From contig DHPI01000015.1 in NCBI GenBank assembly GCA_002407865.1, positions 58,319 through 69,509 of the forward strand: a DNA stretch of 11,191 nucleotides, in the 5' to 3' direction. Position numbers and translations under genes: made by a program. Below the pieces are notes generated by a model that saw only the letters and a list, made by a program, of their open reading frames with translations, did no database searches and was not told the DNA's origin. Numbering within the stretch: the first letter of the stretch is position 1; each line of letters opens with the position of its first letter. This stretch comes from Spirochaetia bacterium UBA5368 (lineage in GTDB: Bacteria; Spirochaetota; UBA4802; UBA5368). Below are positions 5,947-11,191 of this stretch, piece after piece.

Positions 5947-7215
5947 TCAATGCGCCGGCAGCCGCAAGAAATCCGTCGGAAAGGCGCGGCATATTTCACT
6001 CACCTCGTCCCTGACGCGATCGAGAACCTTCTCATCGTCCATATTGTCGATAATATCGCATATGAGAGTGCCGACCTTTTTAAAATCGTCTTCTTTAAGG
6101 CCGCGCGTGGTAAGCGACGGGCTTCCCAGCCGTATCCCGCTTGTGATCATAGGCGATTTATCGTCGAAGGGCACGCCGTTCTTGTTGCAGGTAATGCCCG
6201 CGGCGTCGAGCCTGTTGGCGACATCCTTCCCTGTCAGATTTTTATTATGGAGATCGACGAGCATAAGGTGGTTGTCGGTGCCGCCCGACACGAGATTCAA
6301 TCCGCGCGACATGAGCGTTTCCGCAAGCGCCGCCGCGTTCTTTATTACCTGATGCGAATAGTCCTTAAACTCGGGCGACATCGCTTCTTTAAACGCGACC
6401 GCCTTGGCCGCGACTGTATTCATCAGCGGCCCGCCCTGCGTGCCGGGGAATATATACTTGTTCATCACGGCCTCGTAATCCTTTTTCGCCAGGATAACGC
6501 CGCCGCGCGGTCCGCGCAGCGTTTTATGCGTGGTCATCGTCACATAATCGGCGATCCCGACCGGCGTGGGATGCCACCCCGTCGCGACAAGGCCGGCAAT
6601 ATGCGCAATGTCTACCATTAATATCGCACCGACGCTGTCGGCGATTTCCCTGAACCTGGCAAAGTCGATCACCCGCGGATACGCCGACGCCCCCGCGATA
6701 ATAACCCTTGGTTTATACTCCTTCGCAATCGACGCCGCAGAATCGTAATCGATAAGGTTCGTATCTTTCGTCACGCCGTACGACACCACCCGATAGTACA
6801 ATCCCGAGAAATTCACCGGCGAGCCGTGCGACAGGTGGCCGCCGTGCGACAGGTTCATTCCCATGAACGTGTCGCCCGGATTGAGCACCGACATGAGCAC
6901 GGCCATGTTCGCCTGTGTGCCGCTGTGGGGCTGCACATTGGCCACCTCGGCGTTGAAGAGCTTTTTGATGCGCTCCATGGCCACCATTTCGATCTCGTCT
7001 ACATGCTGGCAGCCATTGTAGTACCGCCTGCCCGGATATCCCTCGGCATACTTGTTCGTCATTGTGCACGACGACGCCTCCAGCACCGCCTGCGACGCAT
7101 AGTTTTCAGACGCAATCAGGATAAGGTTGTTCTCCTGCCGCCCGTTTTCACGATTGATTATATCAAAGACCTCACGGTCACTCTCTTTTAGAAATTTTAT
7201 CTTCGATAAAGTCAT
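5947..7215 (-). CDS. glyA: Serine hydroxymethyltransferase
   Basis: PLP enzyme that converts serine and tetrahydrofolate to glycine and 5,10-methylene-tetrahydrofolate; it is the main source of one-carbon units in the cytoplasm. It has 422 residues, close to the 417 of E. coli GlyA. Signatures in order: LIASENYAS (33-41); [16 protein letters not shown] (54-69); the PLP-contact region [10 protein letters not shown] (94-103); [10 protein letters not shown] (122-131); [10 protein letters not shown] (201-210); and [12 protein letters not shown] (228-239), whose Lys231 binds [11 protein letters not shown] and a C-terminal SGIRLGSP follow as expected. The open frame reaches 7317, but ATG 7215 starts at the family's normal N-terminus and has GAGG six bases upstream; the longer leader (MCFIHGGC...) does not resemble SHMT. 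The gene is a single unit here, followed by a strong hairpin and divergent from mazG. All key residues are present. Confidence 0.97.
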   Translation of the reverse strand: MTLSKIKFLKESDREVFDIINRENGRQENNLILIASENYASQAVLEASSCTMTNKYAEGYPGRRYYNGCQHVDEIEMVAMERIKKLFNAEVANVQPHSGTQANMAVLMSVLNPGDTFMGMNLSHGGHLSHGSPVNFSGLYYRVVSYGVTKDTNLIDYDSAASIAKEYKPRVIIAGASAYPRVIDFARFREIADSVGAILMVDIAHIAGLVATGWHPTPVGIADYVTMTTHKTLRGPRGGVILAKKDYEAVMNKYIFPGTQGGPLMNTVAAKAVAFKEAMSPEFKDYSHQVIKNAAALAETLMSRGLNLVSGGTDNHLMLVDLHNKNLTGKDVANRLDAAGITCNKNGVPFDDKSPMITSGIRLGSPSLTTRGLKEDDFKKVGTLICDIIDNMDDEKVLDRVRDEVSEICRAFPTDFLRLPAH

Positions 7216-7283
7216 GTAGTACCTCGTTATCACATAATATGCGTTACACAGGGATAAATACCGACAACGGCTCGCACGCGGGC

Positions 7284-7302
7284 TTACATTACGGCACCCT
7301 CC
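7284..7302 (-). promoter_or_regulatory. Start-stop element (AUG-UAA) with Shine-Dalgarno in the glyA leader
   Basis: On the minus strand GGAGGG (7302-7297) is followed, after 7 bases, by ATG (7289-7287) and at once by TAA (7286-7284). The pair lies 68 bases upstream of the glyA start. If it is transcribed, a ribosome would bind and stop after one codon, a known minimal upstream ORF arrangement. It may well be chance. Confidence 0.25.
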
Positions 7303-7368
7303 ATGTATAAAACACAATTTCTATCCTTCAGTCAGGCGGGGATGTCAACTTAAAATAACCCGAAAAAT

Positions 7369-7380
7369 CGAATTAATTCG
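7369..7380. repeat. 12-bp perfect palindrome CGAATTAATTCG
   Basis: A self-complementary 12-mer in the AT-rich middle of the glyA-mazG intergenic region, about 155 bp upstream of glyA and 207 bp upstream of mazG. It could be a binding site for a dimeric regulator. I saw no second copy in the window, and the simple composition makes a chance origin plausible. Confidence 0.3.
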
Positions 7381-7526
7381 CACACAGCGTTGCCGCAGCC
7401 GCCATACATCATATAATGTACCACTTGTATCCTTTTAATCATCATTTGTGTGAGTATATTTTTTGAATATCACGCCCTCGCGATCAAAAAATCAGGCGAT
7501 GCCACATTTCCGGGGCAAATAATCAA

Positions 7527-7557
7527 TTGACATACCTTATCCGTTTTCAATGATAGT
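7527..7557 (+). promoter_or_regulatory. Candidate promoter for mazG
   Basis: A perfect TTGACA (7527-7532) stands 19 bp before GATAGT (7552-7557), a 4-of-6 match to the -10 consensus. The spacing is longer than ideal, so activity could be modest or need an activator. The ribosome binding site GGGAGGA (7571-7577) follows, giving a leader of about 25 bases. Confidence 0.4.
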
Positions 7558-7586
7558 GGGCCTGTCGATCGGGAGGAAAAAACATC

Positions 7587-8381
7587 ATGGAATTCAAGGA
7601 AAAACGCCCCCTGTATCTGCTCGAGGAGATCGCGGCGATTCTTCGCGGCGAGAACGGCTGCGCATGGGATAAAGAACAGACATCCGCCTCCCTGAAGCCG
7701 TACCTCATCGAGGAGGCCTACGAAGTTTACGAGGCCATCGAAAAGGGCGATTCAGACAATCTGAAGGAAGAGCTCGGCGACCTGCTCTACCAGGTGTACG
7801 CGCACGCCCAGATAAAAAAAGAGGAGGGCGATTTCACCATCGACGACGTTGCGCAGGGAATCGTAACCAAGCTGGTCCGCCGCCACCCGCACGTATTCGG
7901 CAACGAAACGGTGAAAGACGCACGCGAGGTAATTGAGCGCTGGGAAAAGATCAAAAAAAAGGAAAAAGCTGACCGGGAGTCGATACTCGACGGCGTGCCC
8001 TCGCACCTGCCGGCGCTCCTGAAGGCGTATCGCGTACAGCAGAAGGCGGCACGGCTTGGGTTCGACTGGGAAAAAATCGACGACGCCGCCGGCAAGCTTG
8101 ACGAAGAGGTTGCGGAATTCAGGGAGGCGTTGAAATCTCCCGACAGAAACGAGGACGCGATCACCGGCGAGTTCGGCGACGTTCTCTTTTCACTCGTAAA
8201 CATCTCACGCTTCGCGGGCATCAACCCCGAGGAAGCCCTCAATACAACAATCGATAAATTCATGACGCGGTTCAAGTTCATCGAAAAAGAAGCCGCCCGC
8301 ACGGGCAGAAAGCTCGAAGACATGAGCCTGCAGGAAATGGACGAGATCTGGGAACGGTCGAAAAACGAGCATACACGTTAG
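7587..8381 (+). CDS. mazG: Nucleoside triphosphate pyrophosphohydrolase MazG
   Basis: Cytoplasmic all-alpha NTP pyrophosphatase that hydrolyses (d)NTPs to monophosphate and pyrophosphate, cleaning the nucleotide pool; in E. coli it also affects ppGpp level. It has 264 residues, essentially the length of E. coli MazG (263), and both tandem MazG domains. The N-terminal domain has CAWDKEQT (25-32), EEAYE (Glu42, Glu43, Glu46) and EELGD (Glu61, Glu62, Asp65). The C-terminal domain has LDEEVAEF (Glu173, Glu174 region) and GEFGDVLF (Glu195, Asp198), so magnesium ligands are present in both. The linker contains RRHPHVFG (98-105), a family signature. The ATG has GGGAGGA 9 bases upstream. No mazE/mazF toxin-antitoxin pair adjoins it, so the link is to housekeeping. 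It converges on the Bat operon with only 6 bp between stops. Confidence 0.96.
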   Translation: MEFKEKRPLYLLEEIAAILRGENGCAWDKEQTSASLKPYLIEEAYEVYEAIEKGDSDNLKEELGDLLYQVYAHAQIKKEEGDFTIDDVAQGIVTKLVRRHPHVFGNETVKDAREVIERWEKIKKKEKADRESILDGVPSHLPALLKAYRVQQKAARLGFDWEKIDDAAGKLDEEVAEFREALKSPDRNEDAITGEFGDVLFSLVNISRFAGINPEEALNTTIDKFMTRFKFIEKEAARTGRKLEDMSLQEMDEIWERSKNEHTR

Positions 8382-8387
8382 GCGGCA

Positions 8388-10013
8388 TCATTCGCGCGCC
8401 TTCCGCAGGGCGCTGATCTTTTCGCAGAGCGCCGCCATATCCTCCGGGGTCATCTCTTTGCCCCCATAGCCGTACCGGTACAATTCGTCCCTCACCACGG
8501 CGATTTCGTTTCGCAGCAGTCCCTCGCTCTTCGCGCCGAGCACGTCATGTTCAATGCCCGCGAGCGCCTTCAGCGCTGAAGGAAGGAACCGCCCGGCGTC
8601 CCGCATGCGCGCCGCGGAAATCATGTCACGTTCAGGATTTTCCCTTCGGGCAGCAATCACGGGCGCCTCGGCCGCGGGCGCGGTAACGCCGACGCCCTGC
8701 GGCGGCGCGGCGCGCCTCCGCATTAAGCGCGCGATGGCAACCGCGATCGCAGCGGCCGCCACCGCCGCAAACACCGCGACACGATACAGGGGTGCGCGCG
8801 ATTCGGGCCCCTGTACAGCCGCATTCTCTTCCGTTCGCTCCGCCTGACGCGGCGGTGCGTCTTTCACCACGAAGCGGATATTTGGCGTGCGGACCTCTTC
8901 GTAGCGCAGCGTTGACGGATTGAAAAAACTGATCGAAGCGCCCCCAAGCGCGGTGTCGCCGGCGGTATCGGGAATAAATGTAAAGACATATTCCTTTTCA
9001 CCCGCAAGCGCATCCCCCGCCACGCGGATGGATTCATTTGCCTCGGTGTTGAACAGCGCGCCGCGTGAAGCCGCAAGGCGCGGCTTCGTAAGCGAAATAA
9101 AATTTCCCGAGCCCTTTACCCTGACAACGATCTTTTTTTCGCCCGACACCGTCACGGGCTCCGCGCCGTATTCGGCCAGAATGGCGAAGCTGCCCACGTC
9201 GCCCGAAAATGACGGCGGCCTGCCCGCCGCGGGAAGCGGCGCAACGGTCACCGTATCGCTCTCGTACGCAAGCCGCCGGCTGCTTGCAAACGGAAAAAAT
9301 GAGTTTTCATCCGAAAACGATACGGCACACGACGCACCGCCAAGCCTCAGCATTCCGGGCTCGAGCGGAATCGCCGCGAATGTCGCGACATGCGTTTTCA
9401 CATACGTATCACCCTCCACGCGTACCGTCGTATCGGGGATATCCTCACCGATCTCCTTCATAAGGAAGCCCTGCGACGCCGGATATTTCTCGAACGCGGG
9501 CTTTGCGGCAAGATCGATACCGGCATGGAGCAAGAAATACCGCACCACGACCGGCTCGCCCGCAAACACGCGTTTTTTCGAAACCGACAGCATGGTTTTC
9601 AAATCCGCCGCGCCGCGCCGTGACTGGGCAGGCGCGTTCACCGCCGCAAGCCGCACCGGCTTCGTTTTCAAAACCGCTGATCCCGTTTTAATTGCAAATG
9701 AAGGTATTGTAAAAACGCCGCGCCGCGCGGGCGTTACCCTGAATGTGAGCACAATACCCGACCATGATTTTCCGTTTATAAACTTAAAGCTCTTTTGCGT
9801 GCCCGAAAACGCGATGTCCAGCCCGTCGACAGCAGGCAGGCCCGCCGGTTCGGCCGAACCGGTTTCTGACAGCCGCACCTCCAGCGTGGCCGAATCGCCA
9901 ACGGCGACACGCTGCGGGTGGATTTCCATCTCAATCTGCGCCGCCGCAGCGCTTCCGGTCGTGATGAAAAAAAACAACGCCGCGCACGCGCGCATGTTAC
10001 CAGGATTTTTCAC
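8388..10013 (-). CDS. batD: BatD family protein (aerotolerance operon)
   Basis: Envelope protein of the Bat (Bacteroides aerotolerance) system, about 541 residues from the chosen start. A signal peptide (charged MKNPGNMR, hydrophobic core ALFFFITTGSAAAA) leads to a long beta-rich periplasmic part. This has two or more immunoglobulin-like stretches and the BatD hallmarks FSGDVGSF (about 269-276) and VKGSGNF (about 299-305). One transmembrane helix lies at about 411-430, followed by an Arg-rich stop and a cytoplasmic helical tail of about 100 residues. The start is uncertain. GTG 10013 has a strong AGGAGG four bases upstream and keeps the signal peptide; ATG 9995 has no Shine-Dalgarno; longer starts at 10028 and 10037 are also open. 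With GTG 10013 the gene overlaps the upstream BatB-BatC gene by 17 bp, implying translational coupling. Bat proteins are tied to oxidative stress in Bacteroides, but the mechanism is not established and results in Leptospira do not clearly support it. Confidence 0.88.
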   Translation of the reverse strand: MKNPGNMRACAALFFFITTGSAAAAQIEMEIHPQRVAVGDSATLEVRLSETGSAEPAGLPAVDGLDIAFSGTQKSFKFINGKSWSGIVLTFRVTPARRGVFTIPSFAIKTGSAVLKTKPVRLAAVNAPAQSRRGAADLKTMLSVSKKRVFAGEPVVVRYFLLHAGIDLAAKPAFEKYPASQGFLMKEIGEDIPDTTVRVEGDTYVKTHVATFAAIPLEPGMLRLGGASCAVSFSDENSFFPFASSRRLAYESDTVTVAPLPAAGRPPSFSGDVGSFAILAEYGAEPVTVSGEKKIVVRVKGSGNFISLTKPRLAASRGALFNTEANESIRVAGDALAGEKEYVFTFIPDTAGDTALGGASISFFNPSTLRYEEVRTPNIRFVVKDAPPRQAERTEENAAVQGPESRAPLYRVAVFAAVAAAAIAVAIARLMRRRAAPPQGVGVTAPAAEAPVIAARRENPERDMISAARMRDAGRFLPSALKALAGIEHDVLGAKSEGLLRNEIAVVRDELYRYGYGGKEMTPEDMAALCEKISALRKARE

Positions 10014-11191
10014 GCTCCCTCCTGGCATCGCCGCCATCCCCCTGGCGCCGTACCGGTTTTTGTTTCATTGCCTTCAGTATATTCATGGCCTGATCTTTGC
10101 TGAGCGCGGCGCCCTCTTTCTGGCGTCCGCCTTCCCGCCGCGATGCGTCATCCGCGTCGGTGCGTTTTCCCGATGAGCGATCATGTTCCTTCCGTTTCTC
10201 ATCCTTCGAGCCGCCGCGCGCGTTTCCAGCCCCCCCGTCATTATTCTTCGACTGTAGCACATATTCAATATTCTTTTTCGCCGGCATGTAACCCGGATCG
10301 ATTTTCAGGGCATTTATGTACGACCGCACGGCCGCTTCAGTATCGCCCTTCTTCAACAGGGCGTTGCCCATGTTAAAATATGCCTTTTTGCGCACATCGT
10401 CGTCGCCCGAATTCAACGCCTTTTCAAAATCGCGCAGCGCACCGTCATACTCGCCGTCCATGTAGCGGGCGTCGCCCCTGTTAAAGTTCAGCTTGTTGCC
10501 TCTTTTACCACGCGGCGCGTAGCGTGCCGCCGCATCATAATGGCCGCCGGCCCCCTTGAAATCGCCTCTTCGATACTGCTCATTGCCCTTCGCCACCTCG
10601 TCGTGATAGGGATCAAGCCATGCCGTGGTACACAACAGCACAGCGCACAGAACTATGGAAAAAATCCGCCCGTGTCCGGCGCCTGCGGCCCGCGCTTCTC
10701 CGGGCGCATTATCGGGAACGGAGGCCCTCCGGGGAAACGCTCTTCGCAACGTAATGCCAGGGAAGCTGCCCCGCTCCGGGAGCAGCAGCTCGAGCATCAT
10801 CAGCAGGATGAGAACAAGCGCGAAGATCTGATAGCGCTCCCGCTTTTCACGAATGACATGCGTGCCGAGATCGCGTTTCTGCTGCCCCGACACCGCGCCA
10901 AGCAGCCGCGAAACATCGGCCAGGCTGTGCGTGATATCGAGATGCCCGCCGCCGGTTTCGCGGGCAATTTTTTCAAGCACGCCCGAATTCTTCCGCGTGC
11001 GGACGATGGTTCCGCCGTCGTCGCGCACGGGCGATTCCACGCCATCCACCGCTTCAGGGATGACATCTCCCCCCGTGGTTCCCACGCCCACGGTGTAGAC
11101 GGCGACGTCAAGCTTTTTCAATTGGCGCAGGGCGTCGCCGACACCGCCCTCGTGGTCTTCACCGTCGGTAATGAGCACAAGCATGCGCGAG
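9997..11191 (-). CDS. VWA-TPR protein, fused BatB-BatC (5' end cut by window)
   Basis: The frame is open to the right edge of the window, so the N-terminus, including the first transmembrane helices and the MIDAS DxSxS motif of the von Willebrand A domain, is missing. What remains begins SRMLVLITDGEDHEG, the VWA strand with TDGED. A VWA C-terminal part follows (to about residue 100 counting the Met at 11184 as 1), then a transmembrane helix (118-136), a 35-residue Arg-rich linker, and a second hydrophobic segment (173-190) that resembles the N-terminal anchor of BatC. Three TPR-like units follow (about 197-310), then a charged Gly/Lys/Asp/Arg tail (312-358) and LSKDQAMNILKAMKQ (361-375), a motif typical of the BatC C-terminus. 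It is thus BatB and BatC in one chain. It precedes batD as expected in a Bat operon; batA and the MoxR ATPase would be expected further right, outside the window. Confidence 0.88.
   Translation of the reverse strand, partial: SRMLVLITDGEDHEGGVGDALRQLKKLDVAVYTVGVGTTGGDVIPEAVDGVESPVRDDGGTIVRTRKNSGVLEKIARETGGGHLDITHSLADVSRLLGAVSGQQKRDLGTHVIREKRERYQIFALVLILLMMLELLLPERGSFPGITLRRAFPRRASVPDNAPGEARAAGAGHGRIFSIVLCAVLLCTTAWLDPYHDEVAKGNEQYRRGDFKGAGGHYDAAARYAPRGKRGNKLNFNRGDARYMDGEYDGALRDFEKALNSGDDDVRKKAYFNMGNALLKKGDTEAAVRSYINALKIDPGYMPAKKNIEYVLQSKNNDGGAGNARGGSKDEKRKEHDRSSGKRTDADDASRREGGRQKEGAALSKDQAMNILKAMKQKPVRRQGDGGDARREREKSW
10015..10023 (-). promoter_or_regulatory. Strong ribosome binding site deciding the batD start
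   Basis: On the minus strand AGGAGGGAG (10023-10015) lies directly before the GTG at 10013, inside the last codons of the upstream gene. It is the best Shine-Dalgarno near any of the possible batD starts, and the four-base gap from the AGGAGG core is slightly short but workable. Confidence 0.5.

Larger units (their letters stand above)
7216..7586. other. Divergent 371-bp intergenic region between glyA and mazG
   Basis: No credible gene lies here. It holds the glyA leader (minus strand), the mazG promoter and ribosome site (plus strand), and several short symmetrical sequences. These are the 12-bp perfect palindrome at 7369-7380, and an imperfect dyad TACAT (7405-7409) / ATGTA (7416-7420) around a 6-base centre. 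A -10-like TATTAT on the minus strand (7239-7234) could serve glyA, but I find no good -35 at the right distance. I looked for a glycine, tetrahydrofolate or SAM riboswitch in the glyA leader and did not recognise one. The sequence is AT-richer than its neighbours, especially from 7340 to 7480. Confidence 0.6.

Noticed and set aside
5896..6621. 241-codon plus-strand frame over the 3' part of glyA
   Set aside because: It starts within the glyA terminator hairpin and opposes strongly conserved SHMT sequence; the Arg/His-rich translation looks like an antisense shadow.
7216..7330. Possible riboswitch in the glyA leader
   Set aside because: No glycine, tetrahydrofolate or SAM aptamer core could be recognised by eye. 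A covariance-model search (Infernal against Rfam) would decide.
8380..8401. Short hairpin AGGCG / CGCCT between the mazG and batD stop codons
   Set aside because: Five-bp stem with a 12-base loop and no T-tract on either side; too weak to call a terminator.
8920..10176. 418-codon open frame on the plus strand, antisense to batD
   Set aside because: The translation is Ala/Ser/Pro-rich without recognisable motifs, whereas the minus strand encodes BatD hallmarks and a proper operon arrangement. The open frame follows from GC-biased codon use.
1..11191. Search for tRNA or rRNA genes, CRISPR arrays, transposases, integrases and defence genes
   Set aside because: None of their sequence signs were seen; the only tandem repeats are in-frame within the FecR gene.

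Overview
The window reads as an ordinary, gene-dense stretch of a Gram-negative-type bacterial chromosome of moderate GC content. It holds nine protein genes, two of them cut by the window edges. There are no RNA genes, mobile elements or CRISPR arrays that I can see. The combination of an aerotolerance (Bat) cluster, a FecR-domain lipoprotein and the general protein style fits a spirochaete, perhaps an uncultured or Leptospira-like lineage. That assignment is inference and low confidence, because no marker here settles it.

Left part, plus strand: the C-terminal part of valyl-tRNA synthetase (valS, cut at the left edge), a small DUF1178 zinc-ribbon-like protein, and a PlsC-like acyltransferase. 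The acyltransferase has a Glu in place of the usual Asp in its catalytic H-x4-D motif and a long extra C-terminal region. A 9-bp inverted repeat overlaps its start codon.

Middle part, minus strand, read from right to left: glyA (serine hydroxymethyltransferase) with a strong hairpin right after its stop; a FecR-domain lipoprotein whose C-terminal third is ten 11-residue repeats; a terminator hairpin; then an RNase Z-like metallo-beta-lactamase-fold hydrolase followed 3 bp later by a four-helix membrane protein. The terminator shows that the hydrolase starts at 4680 rather than at the longest possible start.

Right part: a 371-bp non-coding region divides glyA from the divergent gene mazG (plus strand). 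It holds several short palindromes and a start-stop codon pair with its own Shine-Dalgarno sequence. The last two genes, on the minus strand, form the distal end of a Bat operon. The first is a VWA-TPR protein, in effect BatB and BatC fused and cut at the right edge. The second is BatD, which overlaps it by 17 bp and probably starts at a GTG.

How the genes work together: valS, glyA and mazG are housekeeping genes (translation, one-carbon metabolism, nucleotide-pool cleaning). The FecR lipoprotein, the acyltransferase and the Bat proteins act at the cell envelope. I found no convincing new multi-gene system. The points most worth a second look are the hendecad-repeat tail of the FecR lipoprotein, the BatB-BatC fusion, the dyad at the acyltransferase start and the glyA leader.
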